In this document: positions 16,475 through 27,121 of the stretch, piece by piece
Numbering within the stretch: position 1 is the first letter of the stretch
Layout of the letters: the number at the start of each line of letters is the position of its first letter
Translations under genes and position numbers: made by a program
The notes under the pieces: model-generated
Told to the model about the DNA's origin: nothing
Databases searched by the model: none
What the model saw: only the letters and a program-made list of their open reading frames with translations
DNA from: Citrobacter koseri ATCC BAA-895
GTDB lineage: Bacteria > Pseudomonadota > Gammaproteobacteria > Enterobacterales > Enterobacteriaceae
Length of the DNA: 64,000 nucleotides
Reading direction: 5' to 3'
NCBI RefSeq assembly: GCF_000018045.1
Contig: NC_009792.1
Location: 1,922,001-1,986,000, forward strand

Positions 16475-16804
16475 ATGTTGATCTTTGAAGGCAAAGAAAT
16501 CAGTACGGATAGCGAAGGCTATTTAAAAGAGACGGCGGAATGGAGCGAACCTCTGGCAGTCGCGATTGCTGAAAAGGAAGGTATTACCCTCTCTCCTGAA
16601 CACTGGGAAGTGGTGCGTTTTGTGCGTGATTTCTACCTGGAGTTTAATACGTCTCCGGCCATCCGTATGCTGGTGAAAGCAATGGCGAATAAGTTTGGCG
16701 AAGAAAAAGGCAACAGCCGCTACCTGTATCGCCTGTTTCCGAAAGGCCCGGCAAAGCAGGCAACGAAGATTGCTGGCCTGCCTAAACCGGTGAAATGTAT
16801 TTAA
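16475..16804 (+). CDS. tusE: TusE, sulfur relay protein for tRNA 2-thiouridine synthesis
   Basis: 109 residues, DsrC family. The conserved penultimate cysteine (C-terminal KPVKCI) accepts persulfide sulfur from TusBCD and passes it to MnmA for s2U34 modification of Lys, Glu and Gln tRNAs in the cytoplasm. The sequence [30 protein letters not shown] is the helical family core. The stop overlaps the end of the convergent yccX gene by three bases. Confidence 0.95.
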   Translation: MLIFEGKEISTDSEGYLKETAEWSEPLAVAIAEKEGITLSPEHWEVVRFVRDFYLEFNTSPAIRMLVKAMANKFGEEKGNSRYLYRLFPKGPAKQATKIAGLPKPVKCI

Positions 16805-17082
16805 TAGCGGATACGGAAACCTGTTAACTCCTCGCCAGGACGATGTGGCTCACTCAGAACCCTGTCTACCCTGGCGCTACGTGGCCCACCATCCTTCAGC
16901 CACTTCATCAGTTTGTCCACCTGTTCACTTTCGCCACAGGCCACCACCTCCACGCTTCCATCATCCAGATTGCGCGCATAGCCCGTCAGCCCCAGGCGCT
17001 GCGCTTCATGCTGCGTGGTATAGCGAAAACCAACGCCCTGAACCCGACCGTGTACCCAGGCGATTATGCAAACTTTCGACAT
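16801..17082 (-). CDS. yccX: acylphosphatase YccX
   Basis: 93 residues from the ATG at 17082, chosen because AAGGAG lies 8 bases upstream; the frame extends further but without a ribosome site. The acylphosphatase signature is complete: [17 protein letters not shown] with the phosphate-binding loop and catalytic Arg, then [17 protein letters not shown] with the catalytic Asn. It hydrolyses carboxyl-phosphate anhydrides in the cytoplasm; the physiological substrate is unclear. The gene is divergent from rlmI. Confidence 0.95.
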   Translation of the reverse strand: MSKVCIIAWVHGRVQGVGFRYTTQHEAQRLGLTGYARNLDDGSVEVVACGESEQVDKLMKWLKDGGPRSARVDRVLSEPHRPGEELTGFRIRY

Positions 17083-17176
17083 TGTTGTGCTCCTTATCAT
17101 CGCGGGGCGCGTTGCAAATCCTCGCAAAACTCAGGACAATGGCGCCCATTTCTTTGATTCGACAGAATAGCAAATT

Positions 17177-18367
17177 ATGAGTGTACGTTTAGTGTTAGCC
17201 AAAGGGCGCGAAAAATCTTTACTTCGTCGCCATCCGTGGGTCTTTTCCGGTGCCGTAGCCCGAATGGAAGGTAAAGCCAGCCTCGGTGAAACCATCGATA
17301 TTGTTGACCATCAGGGTAAATGGTTAGCGCGCGGCGCCTATTCTCCCGCCTCGCAAATTCGTGCACGCGTCTGGACATTCGATCAGGCGGAATCCATCGA
17401 CATTGCGTTCTTCACTCGTCGTCTGCACCAGGCGCAACAGTGGCGCGACTGGCTGGCGAAAAAAGACGGGCTGGACAGCTACCGTCTGATAGCCGGTGAA
17501 TCCGATGGTTTGCCGGGCATCACTATCGACCGCTTCGGTAACTTCCTGGTTCTGCAACTATTGAGCGCAGGTGCGGAATATCAACGCGCCGCGCTGATCA
17601 GCGCATTGCAAACGCAGTATCCCGAATGTGCGATCTACGACCGCAGCGACGTCGCCGTGCGTAAAAAAGAGGGGATGGAACTCACCCAGGGGCCCGTCAC
17701 CGGCGAACTGCCGCCTGCCCTGCTGCCCATCGAAGAGCATGGCATGAAGCTGCTGGTAGATATTCAGGGGGGTCATAAGACAGGCTATTACCTCGATCAG
17801 CGTGACAGCCGCCTGGCGACGCGTCGCTATGTGGAAAACCAGCGCGTGCTGAACTGCTTCTCCTATACCGGCGGTTTTGCCGTGTCGGCACTGATGGGCG
17901 GTTGCCGTCAGGTGGTGAGCGTTGATACATCGCAGGAAGCGCTGGATATCGCGAAGCAAAACGTTGAGCTGAACAAACTGGATCTGAGCAAAGCCGAGTT
18001 TGTGCGTGACGATGTGTTCAAACTGCTGCGCGCCTACCGCGATCGTAGAGAGAAATTCGACGTCATCGTGATGGACCCACCGAAGTTCGTCGAAAATAAA
18101 AGCCAGCTGATGGGGGCCTGTCGCGGCTATAAAGATATCAACATGCTGGCTATCCAGTTGTTGAATCCGGGCGGCGTGCTGTTGACGTTCTCCTGTTCCG
18201 GCCTGATGACCACAGATTTATTTCAGAAAATCATTGCAGATGCCGCAATAGATGCCGGTCGTGATGTACAATTTATAGAGCAGTTCCGTCAGGCTGCCGA
18301 TCATCCGGTGATCGCTACCTACCCGGAAGGGCTGTATCTGAAAGGGTTTGCCTGTCGCGTCATGTAA
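17177..18367 (+). CDS. rlmI: RlmI, 23S rRNA m5C1962 methyltransferase
   Basis: 396 residues, the E. coli length. An N-terminal PUA domain ([24 protein letters not shown]) is followed by a beta-hairpin linker and a Rossmann methyltransferase domain with [15 protein letters not shown] (SAM-binding motif I, about residue 232), the acidic [12 protein letters not shown] and the MDPPKF motif of RNA m5C/m2G enzymes. It methylates C1962 of 23S rRNA. Its stop is immediately followed by the hspQ heat-shock promoter. Confidence 0.95.
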   Translation: MSVRLVLAKGREKSLLRRHPWVFSGAVARMEGKASLGETIDIVDHQGKWLARGAYSPASQIRARVWTFDQAESIDIAFFTRRLHQAQQWRDWLAKKDGLDSYRLIAGESDGLPGITIDRFGNFLVLQLLSAGAEYQRAALISALQTQYPECAIYDRSDVAVRKKEGMELTQGPVTGELPPALLPIEEHGMKLLVDIQGGHKTGYYLDQRDSRLATRRYVENQRVLNCFSYTGGFAVSALMGGCRQVVSVDTSQEALDIAKQNVELNKLDLSKAEFVRDDVFKLLRAYRDRREKFDVIVMDPPKFVENKSQLMGACRGYKDINMLAIQLLNPGGVLLTFSCSGLMTTDLFQKIIADAAIDAGRDVQFIEQFRQAADHPVIATYPEGLYLKGFACRVM

Positions 18368-18742
<375 letters not shown>

Positions 18743-18754
18743 TTCAACGTAAAA

Positions 18755-18785
18755 TGCCCGATAGCGCGACGCTTATCGGGCTTAC
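18755..18785. repeat. REP-like palindrome between hspQ and yccU
   Basis: TGCCCGATAGCG ... CGCTTATCGGGC with the trailing TTAC typical of enterobacterial REP units. It lies between the convergent hspQ and yccU genes and can stop both transcripts. Confidence 0.7.
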
Positions 18786-18802
18786 ACGCTATGTCTGAGC
18801 CC

Positions 18803-19216
18803 TTATTTCGCCAGCCCTAAACGCGGAATCTCTATTGCCGGACAGCGATCCATCACGACTTTCAATCCCGCATTTCGCGCCAGCACGGCGGCCTGCTCAT
18901 TAATTACGCCCAGTTGCATCCATAAGGTCTTCGCGCCAATGGCGATAGCTTCCTGCGCGACGCCCCATGCGGCTTCTGAATTACGGAAGACATCAACCAT
19001 ATCGACCCTTTCCGGTATGTCCGTCAGCTTCGCATAGCCTTTCTGCCCCAACAACGTGGTTCCGGCCACCTTCGGCGAGACAGGAATAACGTGGTAGCCC
19101 TGGTCGAGTAAATATTTCATCACACGGTAACTTGGGCGCTCGGGCTTATCACTTGCCCCCACCAGCGCGATGGTACGCGTGGACGTCAAAATGCCAGCGA
19201 TATCGGTCTCTTTCAT
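18803..19216 (-). CDS. yccU: YccU, CoA-binding domain protein
   Basis: 137 residues from the ATG at 19216 (GGAG 9 bases upstream, and this start gives the known E. coli length). A single CoA_binding Rossmann domain: [22 protein letters not shown] at the N-terminus and [32 protein letters not shown] at the C-terminus, as in the N-terminal part of succinyl-CoA synthetase alpha. The function is not established. Convergent with hspQ. Confidence 0.93.
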   Translation of the reverse strand: MKETDIAGILTSTRTIALVGASDKPERPSYRVMKYLLDQGYHVIPVSPKVAGTTLLGQKGYAKLTDIPERVDMVDVFRNSEAAWGVAQEAIAIGAKTLWMQLGVINEQAAVLARNAGLKVVMDRCPAIEIPRLGLAK

Positions 19217-19389
19217 CATCTTTCTCCAGGCTGTTTTGCAAAGTGTACGACAAACCTGACATTGCAACCATTCATCCCATACGGACGTATGAGAGCAAAA
19301 GCTAAAAATATGTCTATATGTTAGTAAACATGATTAGCGAAAAATTTTGATACATTATTAACCGGGCGGTTTTTGGACAGGAGAACCCT

Positions 19390-20052
19390 ATGAAAACCGG
19401 CATTATAACCATGTTATTCGTTCTGTATTTGCCGGTAACCGCCTTTGCCACGACCCTTCGTCTTTCAAATGACATTGACCTTTTAGTGTTAGACGGCAAA
19501 AAAGTCTCCAGTTCATTGCTGCGCGGCGCGGACAGCATCGAACTGGACAACGGCCCGCATCAGCTTGTGTTTCGCGTTGAGAAGACCATTCGCCTGTCCA
19601 GCCACGAGGAACGACTCTACATTTCTCCCCCGCTGGTGATCAGCTTTAACACGCAACTCATCAGCCAGGTCAATTTTCACCTTCCACATCTGGAAACCGA
19701 ACGAGAAGCCGCGCATTTTTCCACCACGCCGCGTCTGGAACTGCTGGACGGCGACGCAATGCCGATTCCGGTCAAACTGGATATTCTGGCAATCACCTCG
19801 ACCGCCAAAATCATTGATTACGAAACCGAAACCGAGCGCTACAACAAAGCCGATAAACGCGCCTCCTTGCCGCAGTTCGCCACGATGATGGCCGATGACA
19901 GCACGCTGCTTTCCGGGATCTCTGAGCTGGACGCCGTTCCGCCGCAGTCTCAGGCACTCACGGAGCAGCGACTCAAATACTGGTTCAAACAAGCCGATCC
20001 GCAAACGCGTAATAACTTCCTGCAATGGGCGGAAAAACAACCGCCCTCCTGA
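19390..20052 (+). CDS. yccT: YccT/CsgI, DUF2057 periplasmic protein (curli regulator)
   Basis: 220 residues with a signal peptide ([20 protein letters not shown], cut near residue 20). The DUF2057 body shows [41 protein letters not shown]. In E. coli and Salmonella this periplasmic protein inhibits extracellular curli fibre formation and has been named CsgI. GGAG lies 8 bases before the ATG. It is a single-gene unit upstream of mgsA. Confidence 0.92.
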   Translation: MKTGIITMLFVLYLPVTAFATTLRLSNDIDLLVLDGKKVSSSLLRGADSIELDNGPHQLVFRVEKTIRLSSHEERLYISPPLVISFNTQLISQVNFHLPHLETEREAAHFSTTPRLELLDGDAMPIPVKLDILAITSTAKIIDYETETERYNKADKRASLPQFATMMADDSTLLSGISELDAVPPQSQALTEQRLKYWFKQADPQTRNNFLQWAEKQPPS

Positions 20053-20167
20053 CATTTTATGTCGACGCTGGCGAGTATGACGAGTCGGCGCGCATTTTTT
20101 TCGTCTTTCTCTTGCAGCGTCAAGCGCTTCCAGTACTCTGTAGCAAGGTTAACTACGGAATTGAACT

Positions 20168-20626
20168 ATGGAACTGACGACTCGCACCTTGCCTGCGCGC
20201 AAACACATTGCTCTGGTGGCGCACGACCACTGCAAACAGATGTTAATGAGCTGGGTGGAACGCCACCAGCCGCTGCTGGAAAAGCACGAGCTTTATGCCA
20301 CAGGCACAACCGGAAACTTAATTCAACGCGCCACGGGTATGAACGTTAACGCGATGCTGAGCGGCCCGATGGGCGGCGATCAGCAGGTCGGCGCCCTGAT
20401 CTCTGAAGGGAAGATTGATGTGCTGATTTTCTTCTGGGACCCGCTCAATGCCGTTCCGCACGATCCAGATGTGAAGGCGCTCCTGCGTCTGGCTACGGTG
20501 TGGAACATTCCGGTCGCCACCAACGCGTCTACGGCTGACTTTATTGTCCAGTCTCCCCATTTTAACGATGCCGTGGATATCCTGATCCCGGATTATCAAC
20601 GTTACCTGGCTGAACGCCTGAAATAA
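20168..20626 (+). CDS. mgsA: methylglyoxal synthase
   Basis: 152 residues. It converts dihydroxyacetone phosphate to methylglyoxal and phosphate, a bypass of lower glycolysis under phosphate limitation or sugar-phosphate stress. The catalytic Asp71 sits in SGPMGGDQQ, and the phosphate-binding TGTTGN (about 45-50) and [20 protein letters not shown] are present. A hairpin between mgsA and the convergent helD (20635-20654) separates the units. The product is detoxified by glyoxalases; gloC later in the window is one of the hydrolases of that pathway. Confidence 0.96.
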   Translation: MELTTRTLPARKHIALVAHDHCKQMLMSWVERHQPLLEKHELYATGTTGNLIQRATGMNVNAMLSGPMGGDQQVGALISEGKIDVLIFFWDPLNAVPHDPDVKALLRLATVWNIPVATNASTADFIVQSPHFNDAVDILIPDYQRYLAERLK

Positions 20627-20634
20627 CGCTCCCA

Positions 20635-20654
20635 CAGGCGGCACAAGCCGCCTG
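20635..20654. terminator. hairpin between mgsA and helD
   Basis: Perfect stem CAGGCGGC-acaa-GCCGCCTG, with CTCTTA following on the plus side. It sits between the two convergent stops and probably ends both transcripts. Confidence 0.65.
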
Positions 20655-20657
20655 CTC

Positions 20658-22712
20658 TTAAGGCTTCCTCGCCACCGGCACGTCCAGATGCTTAAGATCG
20701 TCCACAAAGCGCGACGGATTCTCTTTGTTAAATAACAACCAGACCCGATGCCGGGCGCGCGTCAGCGCCACATACAGCAGTCGCCGCTCTTCCGCATCCG
20801 GGAAATCCTCCACCTGCGGCAGTAATGCTTCTTCCATAATCGACTCGCGCGCAGGCGCCGGGAAACCATCACTGCCTTCCTGTAACCCGACAATAATCAC
20901 ATAGTCAGCCTGCTGGCCCTTACTGGCATGGATGGTCATAAAATTCAGTTGCAGCTTAGGCCAGCGGGTCGCCGCTTTTTCAAGACTGGCTGGCTTCAGA
21001 TGGTGGTAGCGCGCCAGCACCAGAATGCGCTCATCCTCTTTCGCATATCCTGAAAGCTTATCCAGCAAGGCATCCAGCTGGTTTTCATCCAGTAACGTTA
21101 CCGCTTTCTTATCGCCCGCCGTCAGACTGTTAAGCGGCTTTTTGAGCTGATGCGGATTTTGTTGGATAAAACGATTGGCGATTTCGCCAATGCGCCCGTT
21201 AAAACGGTAGGTTGTGTCGAGGTCACAGCGATCGCCCTCGCCAAAAGTGTGATGAAACGCGGTCGTTAAAGAGAGCTGCGCCCCGCTGAAACGGTAAATC
21301 GCCTGCCAGTCATCGCCAACGGCAAACAGCGTGGTATGCGAATTTTGTTTGCGCAGCGCCGCCAGCAACGCCGCACGCTGCGGGGAGATATCCTGAAATT
21401 CGTCCACCAGAATATGTTTCCAGGGGCTGATAAAACGCCCCTTTTCCAGGATAACGATCGCCTGGTGGATAAGCCCTGAGAAATCGACGGCGTTCTCCTC
21501 TTTCAGCGCGCCTTTCCACGCTTTCAGCAACGGCGCCATCAATTTGATGCGCTTACCGAACAGATCGCGAATCTCTTCAGGCGCACTGGCGATCATCTCA
21601 GCCTGAGCGCCGCCATGCATTCGCATCAGGCTCACCCAACGGTCCAGCCGGGAGGCCAGACGGCGCTGTAGCTTTTCATCATCCCAGAAATTGCCCTCAG
21701 GCAGCGGCCATTGCATTTCCTCTTCCAGCCACTGCCGCCACCCTTTCGCCTGCGCTTTTTTCTCGCTGCACTGTTGACGCCAGGTTTTGATAAACAGTTT
21801 ATGTCGCGCGGCAGCGTCGTTTTCCAGTTTGCTGATGGTCGGGACTTTCTTACTCCCCTGCTGAATGATATGCAGCGCCAGGGCGTGGAACGTACGGGCG
21901 GCGATCGCGTCCGTATGCAATCTTTCACGAATGCGTTCGTCCATCTCTTCTGCGGCCTTGCGGCCAAAGGCCAGCAGCAGAATTTGCTCAGCCGCCGCTT
22001 CTCCCCTGGCTAACAGCCAGCCTGCGCGCGCGACCAGCACAGACGTCTTACCGCTCCCGGCTCCCGCAAGCACCAGCAAAGAATGTTCACCATTGACCAC
22101 TGCTCTGGCCTGCGCCGGATTCAGCGGCGAGGACTCAATGTTCTGAAAGAAGTCGGCATATTCCGTCAGCATCACCTCGGTATAGGTCTGGTTATGCTGC
22201 TGGCGGCATCCCTCGATATCGTTCAACCATGCCAGACAGCTACGCCAGGCATCGCGGCAGTTCTCGAACTCCTCCAGGCGATTAACCGGCAGCGGTAACG
22301 CAGCAAAAGCGCGGCGAATGTGTTGCTGTAATCCTGACGTTTGTTCGCGCGTTAACCACCGTTTTTCTCCGGTTCGCTCGGCAATAAGATCCCGTTGTTC
22401 CTGTAAAACCCGGGCCGCTACCTCGCTCATCTCCTGGCTCCAGCGCTGCCAGTGCGCATCCAGGTAGTGATGAAAACGCTGCGTCTCTGCCCATTCAGTA
22501 CCGTGCAGACGCACCACTTTGTCATCCGGGAGGACAAACTCAAGCTCCCCCCACACCAGTCCCCGTTTACAATGAATAGCCAGTAACTGATTGAATGGAA
22601 TAAGATACTCGTGGCGATCGCCCGAGACTTTAATACCGGCATTGAGAATAACGGCCCGATCGTACGGGTGTTGCGCCAGACGTTTTCCAAGAGAAGTTGC
22701 TTTCAGTTCCAT
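20658..22712 (-). CDS. helD: DNA helicase IV
   Basis: 684 residues, UvrD/Rep-like superfamily 1 helicase. An N-terminal HelD-specific domain of about 190 residues is followed by Walker A VLAGAGSGKTSVL (about 217), motif II ILVDEFQDISPQRAALL, motif III VGDDWQAIYRFSGAQ, motif V NFMTIHASKGQQADYVIIVGLQEG and motif VI RRLLYVALTRARHRVWLL. It unwinds DNA 3'-5' in recombination and repair. Convergent with mgsA, divergent from yccF. Confidence 0.96.
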   Translation of the reverse strand: MELKATSLGKRLAQHPYDRAVILNAGIKVSGDRHEYLIPFNQLLAIHCKRGLVWGELEFVLPDDKVVRLHGTEWAETQRFHHYLDAHWQRWSQEMSEVAARVLQEQRDLIAERTGEKRWLTREQTSGLQQHIRRAFAALPLPVNRLEEFENCRDAWRSCLAWLNDIEGCRQQHNQTYTEVMLTEYADFFQNIESSPLNPAQARAVVNGEHSLLVLAGAGSGKTSVLVARAGWLLARGEAAAEQILLLAFGRKAAEEMDERIRERLHTDAIAARTFHALALHIIQQGSKKVPTISKLENDAAARHKLFIKTWRQQCSEKKAQAKGWRQWLEEEMQWPLPEGNFWDDEKLQRRLASRLDRWVSLMRMHGGAQAEMIASAPEEIRDLFGKRIKLMAPLLKAWKGALKEENAVDFSGLIHQAIVILEKGRFISPWKHILVDEFQDISPQRAALLAALRKQNSHTTLFAVGDDWQAIYRFSGAQLSLTTAFHHTFGEGDRCDLDTTYRFNGRIGEIANRFIQQNPHQLKKPLNSLTAGDKKAVTLLDENQLDALLDKLSGYAKEDERILVLARYHHLKPASLEKAATRWPKLQLNFMTIHASKGQQADYVIIVGLQEGSDGFPAPARESIMEEALLPQVEDFPDAEERRLLYVALTRARHRVWLLFNKENPSRFVDDLKHLDVPVARKP

Positions 22713-22835
22713 GACTCAGCGAATCCAGACGAAGAGTATTTCTTGTCAGTGTAACCGCCAGAGAAAACGTGCTCCAGCCCAAAAAAACGTTACAATTGCC
22801 TGCAATCACAGAAAACCAGAGTTAGCCGAGGGTTT

Positions 22836-23282
22836 ATGCGTACTGTTCTGAATATTTTAAATTTTGTATTGGGTGGTTTTGCCACCACTCTGGCCTGGCT
22901 GCTGGCCACACTCGTCAGCATCGTGCTCATTTTCACATTACCGTTAACCCGCTCATGCTGGGAGATTACAAAACTTTCGCTGCTTCCCTACGGTAATGAG
23001 GCCGTTCATGTTGACGAGCTGAACCCGGCAGGGAAAAGCACGCTGTTGAATACCGGCGGTACGGTACTCAATGTTTTCTGGCTGATCGTCTTTGGCTGGT
23101 GGCTCTGCCTGATGCACATCGCCTCCGGCATTGCGCAATGCATTACGATCATCGGCATTCCCGTCGGCATCGCGAATTTTAAAATCGCCGCCATTGCGCT
23201 CTGGCCGGTAGGACGCCGTGTGGTTTCCGTAGAGACAGCTCGCGCGGCGCGTGAAGCCAGTGCGCGTCGCCGCTTTGAGTAA
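22836..23282 (+). CDS. yccF: YccF, inner membrane protein (YccF domain)
   Basis: 148 residues with two YccF-domain halves. Each has hydrophobic stretches (FVLGGFATTLAWLLATLVSIVLIFTLPLTRSCWEITKLSLLPYG, then GGTVLNVFWLIVFGWWLCLMHIASGIAQCITIIGIPVGIANFKIAAIALWPVGRRVV), about four membrane segments in all. No enzymatic function is established. It lies 9 bases before yccS, and the two are almost surely co-transcribed. Confidence 0.93.
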   Translation: MRTVLNILNFVLGGFATTLAWLLATLVSIVLIFTLPLTRSCWEITKLSLLPYGNEAVHVDELNPAGKSTLLNTGGTVLNVFWLIVFGWWLCLMHIASGIAQCITIIGIPVGIANFKIAAIALWPVGRRVVSVETARAAREASARRRFE

Positions 23283-23291
23283 TCAGGACTG

Positions 23292-25448
23292 ATGGCCTTT
23301 ATGTTAAGTCCCTTGCTCAAACGCTATACCTGGAACAGCACCTGGCTGTATTACGTTCGCATTTTTATCGCGCTGTGCGGCACAACGGCCCTGCCCTGGT
23401 GGCTGGGCGATGTCAAACTCACCATACCGTTAACGCTCGGTATGGTCGCCGCCGCCCTGACCGATCTGGATGATCGTCTCACCGGGCGTCTGCGCAATTT
23501 AATCATCACATTAATCTGTTTTTTTATCGCCTCCGCTTCCGTGGAACTGCTCTTTCCCTGGCCGTGGCTGTTCGCGATTGGATTAACGCTCTCTACCAGC
23601 GGATTCATTCTGCTCGGCGGTTTAGGGCAGCGTTACGCCACCATTGCTTTCGGGGCGCTGCTTATCGCTATTTACACGATGCTGGGCACCTCGCTTTACG
23701 ACCAGTGGTATCAACAGCCCATTCTGCTCCTTGCTGGCGCCGTATGGTACAACCTGCTGACGCTGACCGGGCATCTGCTCTTCCCGATTCGCCCCTTGCA
23801 GGATAATCTGGCGCGCAGCTACGAACAGCTGGCACGCTACCTGGAGTTAAAGTCGCGCTTGTTTGACCCGGATATCGAGGATGAAAGCCAGGCGCCGCTG
23901 TATGATTTAGCGCTGGCCAACGGACAACTGATGGCGACGCTGAATCAGACGAAAGTCTCTCTTCTTACCCGCTTACGCGGCGACCGGGGGCAACGAGGAA
24001 CCCGCCGCACGCTGCACTACTATTTTGTCGCGCAGGATATTCACGAGCGTGCAAGCTCATCGCATATTCAGTATCAGACGTTGCGCGATCATTTCCGCCA
24101 CAGCGACGTGATGTTCCGTTTCCAGCGCCTGATGTCGATGCAGGGGCAAGCCTGTATGCAGCTCTCACGCTGTATATTACTGCGTACGCCTTATCAGCAT
24201 GATCCACACTTCGAGCGCGCGTTTACCCATATTGATGCGGCGCTCGAACGTATGCGCGCCGCTGGAGCATCCGCTGACTTACTCAAAACACTGGGCTTTT
24301 TGTTGTCCAATCTGCGGGCGATTGATGCGCAACTGGCGACGATTGAATCCGAGCAGGCGCAGGCAATGCCGCGCAGCGAATCAGAAAACCTGCTTGCCGA
24401 CGACAGTCCTCATGGGTTCAGTGATATCTGGCTACGTCTGAGCCGTAACTTCACTCCCGATTCAGCGCTATTTCGCCACGCGGTGCGTATGTCGCTGGTG
24501 CTCTGCGTCGGTTACGCGCTGATCCAGATTACCGGCATGACTCACGGTTACTGGATCCTGCTCACCAGCCTGTTCGTCTGCCAGCCGAACTATAACGCCA
24601 CGCGGCACCGGCTGGCGCTGAGGGTCATCGGGACGCTGGTCGGCGTCGCCATTGGTATACCAATCTTGTGGTTTGTCCCCTCGCTTGAAGGCCAGTTGAT
24701 ACTGCTGGTTATCACCGGCGTCCTGTTTTTTGCTTTTCGAAACGTACAGTATGCCCATGCGACGATGTTCATCACCCTGCTGGTGCTACTCTGTTTTAAC
24801 CTGCTGGGTGAAGGCTTCGAAGTTGCCTTGCCGCGCGTGATCGATACGCTGATCGGCTGTGCGATCGCGTGGGCCGCCGTCAGCTTTATCTGGCCCGACT
24901 GGCGCTTTCGTAACCTGCCGTGTGTCCTGCAACGGGCCACGGATGCGAACTGCCGCTACCTGGACGCGATCCTTGAGCAGTATCATCAGGGGCGGGATAA
25001 CCGGCTGGCCTACCGCATTGCCCGCCGTGACGCCCACAACCGTGATGCCGAGCTGGCCTCGGTGGTGTCGAATATGTCCAGCGAACCCGACGTCACTGCC
25101 GAAACTCGTGAGGCGGCGTTCCGGTTACTCTGCCTCAATCATACCTTTACCAGCTATATCTCTGCTCTGGGCGCGCATCGCGAACAGCTCACCAACCCGG
25201 ATGTCCTGGCGCTGCTGGATGATGCAGTGTGTTATGTCGATGATGCGCTTCACCATCAACCCGCCGATGAACAGCGCGTTCACCAGGAGCTGGCAAGCCT
25301 GAAAGAGCGGATTCAGCACCTGGAGCCAAAACCAGACAGTAAAGAACCCCTGGTGGTGCAACAAGTTGGCCTGCTCATTGCATTACTGCCTGAGATTGGT
25401 CGTTTACAGCGGCAAATCACGCCGTCGCCTTCTGGTGCTCCGGCGTAA
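23292..25448 (+). CDS. yccS: YccS, putative transporter (FUSC/YccS-YhfK family)
   Basis: 718 residues. Two membrane blocks of about six segments each (residues about 20-150 and 395-525) flank cytoplasmic helical domains, the FUSC-like layout. SPLLKRYTWNSTWLYYVRIFIALCGTTALPWWLGD is characteristic of YccS. The family is related to aromatic-acid exporters such as AaeB, but its substrate is unknown. The start has AGGA seven bases before. The 3' end overlaps the convergent sxy gene by 32 bases. Confidence 0.92.
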   Translation: MAFMLSPLLKRYTWNSTWLYYVRIFIALCGTTALPWWLGDVKLTIPLTLGMVAAALTDLDDRLTGRLRNLIITLICFFIASASVELLFPWPWLFAIGLTLSTSGFILLGGLGQRYATIAFGALLIAIYTMLGTSLYDQWYQQPILLLAGAVWYNLLTLTGHLLFPIRPLQDNLARSYEQLARYLELKSRLFDPDIEDESQAPLYDLALANGQLMATLNQTKVSLLTRLRGDRGQRGTRRTLHYYFVAQDIHERASSSHIQYQTLRDHFRHSDVMFRFQRLMSMQGQACMQLSRCILLRTPYQHDPHFERAFTHIDAALERMRAAGASADLLKTLGFLLSNLRAIDAQLATIESEQAQAMPRSESENLLADDSPHGFSDIWLRLSRNFTPDSALFRHAVRMSLVLCVGYALIQITGMTHGYWILLTSLFVCQPNYNATRHRLALRVIGTLVGVAIGIPILWFVPSLEGQLILLVITGVLFFAFRNVQYAHATMFITLLVLLCFNLLGEGFEVALPRVIDTLIGCAIAWAAVSFIWPDWRFRNLPCVLQRATDANCRYLDAILEQYHQGRDNRLAYRIARRDAHNRDAELASVVSNMSSEPDVTAETREAAFRLLCLNHTFTSYISALGAHREQLTNPDVLALLDDAVCYVDDALHHQPADEQRVHQELASLKERIQHLEPKPDSKEPLVVQQVGLLIALLPEIGRLQRQITPSPSGAPA

Positions 25449-26040
25449 GCGACTGCGCCCACTCAGCAAGCTCCTGGCGGCGTACCGCCGGGAGCGCCGC
25501 TTCATGTACGCCAGCAATCGCCCCTTCTAACGCATAGAGAATTTTCACCGTCAGCAGCTTATTGCTCTCTCTTAGCCGCAGCCAACACATTTTTGCGCCG
25601 AGTATCCGCAATGTGTTTTCATCATTAATTCCGGCCTCATGCAGAAGGTTCTCCAGATGAAACGTTACGTTTGGCAGATTCTTCAATCGACGTTGTGAAA
25701 AACGGGTACGTTTTTCTTTTATGGCAGCATCCAGCGAATACTGTGATAAAAGCACCAGCTGTTGTTGATCGCGCCATAAGCTTTCATCCACCCGGTAATA
25801 ATTCAACATAACGGGACGGCCACGTTTCATAAATGTTAACCAGACGGGGGAATGCTTCACGCAGTACGCGACGCTTTGCTCACAGGCACGCAGGTATAGC
25901 TCTCCCTCAGCCACCATCGCAAACACCGTATCCTCGATTGTCAGGCTGTAGCTACCAAACAGCGAACGATAGTGAACCGTGCCCAGAGAGGCTAAATATT
26001 CTTGTGATTTATAGATCTTGTCATAGGAACGTAATTTCAT
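25417..26040 (-). CDS. sxy: Sxy/TfoX, competence regulator
   Basis: 207 residues. The N-terminal TfoX_N domain has YLASLGTVHYRSLFGSYSLTIEDTVFAMV, and the C-terminal TfoX_C domain has LPNVTFHLENLLHEAGINDENTLRILGAKMCWLRLRES. Sxy works with CRP at CRP-S sites to switch on DNA uptake genes. It overlaps yccS tail to tail and is divergent from sulA. Expression in relatives is limited by mRNA structure and autoregulation; I did not resolve such a site here. Confidence 0.94.
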   Translation of the reverse strand: MKLRSYDKIYKSQEYLASLGTVHYRSLFGSYSLTIEDTVFAMVAEGELYLRACEQSVAYCVKHSPVWLTFMKRGRPVMLNYYRVDESLWRDQQQLVLLSQYSLDAAIKEKRTRFSQRRLKNLPNVTFHLENLLHEAGINDENTLRILGAKMCWLRLRESNKLLTVKILYALEGAIAGVHEAALPAVRRQELAEWAQSLTPEHQKATA

Positions 26041-26192
26041 AAAATCCCTTTTAAATCATAAAGTAAAAGAATGATTTGCAGTAACAGATCCGTTAATGAC
26101 GAAAATAGGCAACTTATTCTCAGTGAGCAAGATGAATTTCATTTTTACGGTGACAACAGATAAAAATTGCGAGTTTGTTTCCGAAAATAGGG

Positions 26193-26235
26193 TTGATCTT
26201 TATTGGCGGCAGGGTTACTGTATATCCATACAGTA
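26193..26235 (+). promoter_or_regulatory. sulA promoter with LexA (SOS) box
   Basis: LexA operator TACTGTATATCCATACAGTA at 26216-26235, a fully matched CTGT-N8-ACAG box. It overlaps the -10 (TACTGT, 26216-26221); the -35 TTGATC is at 26193-26198 with a 17-base spacer. The arrangement equals the tightly repressed E. coli sulA promoter. Confidence 0.95.
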
Positions 26236-26256
26236 ACTCACAGGGCTGGATTGATT

Positions 26257-26766
26257 ATGTACACTTCAGGCTATGCAAATCGTTCTTCGTTGTTCTCTTC
26301 CACTGCGGGCAGCATTGCGCGCGTCTCTTCAGAGAACACCACCGCCGGGCTTATTAGCGAAGTGGTCTATCGCGAGGACCAGCCCATGATGACGCAATTA
26401 CTGCTTTTACCGCTGCTGCAACAATTAGGTCAGCAATCACGCTGGCAGCTCTGGCTGACGCCGCAACAAAAGCTGAGCCGGGAATGGGTTCAATCTGCGG
26501 GGCTGCCTTTAACAAAAGTGATGCAGATCAGCCAACTTTCTCCATGCCATACGCTGGAGTCGATGATTCGCGCATTGCGGACGGGCAACTACAGCGTCGT
26601 TATCGGCTGGCTGGCGGATGAGCTTAGCGAAGAAGAACACACCCGGCTTGCGCAAGCGGCAGATGAGGGAAATGCGATGGGATTTATCATGCGTCCTGTG
26701 AGCGCACACGCTCATGCCACGAGACACCATTCCGGGCTAAAAATTCACTCAAATTTATATCATTGA
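26257..26766 (+). CDS. sulA: SulA, SOS cell-division inhibitor
   Basis: 169 residues from the ATG at 26257 ([11 protein letters not shown]), the standard start; the same frame extends upstream through the LexA box and is not coding there. It binds FtsZ monomers and blocks Z-ring assembly until DNA is repaired, and is then degraded by Lon through its C-terminal HSNLYH tail, which is intact. The central [27 protein letters not shown] and [20 protein letters not shown] are conserved. Residues 10-20 and the HAHATRHH stretch differ from K-12. Confidence 0.97.
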   Translation: MYTSGYANRSSLFSSTAGSIARVSSENTTAGLISEVVYREDQPMMTQLLLLPLLQQLGQQSRWQLWLTPQQKLSREWVQSAGLPLTKVMQISQLSPCHTLESMIRALRTGNYSVVIGWLADELSEEEHTRLAQAADEGNAMGFIMRPVSAHAHATRHHSGLKIHSNLYH

Positions 26767-27121
26767 GTGAAATTAGGATTTATCCTGGAATTTTTTTTCT
26801 GCTCTTTCATCTGCTCTGAAGCTTAATACTTTTTGTGTGTGAATGCTTGTCAGAAGCGGTTTCCGCGATTTTCGCTGAGCGATTTCTCAGCAGGAAATGT
26901 TAAATATTATGTATACAAGCCTTTTTTTTTCATATGCCTGACGGAGTTCACACTTGTAAGTTTTCAACTACGTTGTAGACTTTACATCGCCAGGGGTGCT
27001 CGGCATAAGCCGCAGATATCGGTAGAGTAACTATTGAGCTGATCCCCCGGTGAAGGATTTAACCGTGTTATCTCGTTGGAGATATTCATGGCGTATTTTG
27101 GATGATAACGAGGCGCAAAAA
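26767..27121 (+). promoter_or_regulatory. sulA-ompA intergenic region with ompA promoter and long leader
   Basis: No gene is seen. By similarity to E. coli, the ompA promoter is -35 TTGTAA (26954-26959) and -10 TAGACT (26976-26981), giving a leader of about 133 bases. The leader is nearly identical to that which stabilises E. coli ompA mRNA and carries the pairing site for the sRNA MicA around GAGGCGCAAAAAATG (27110-27124). A TGTGA half site near 26840 could be part of a CRP site. The upstream 100 bases are AT-rich without clear features. Confidence 0.75.
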
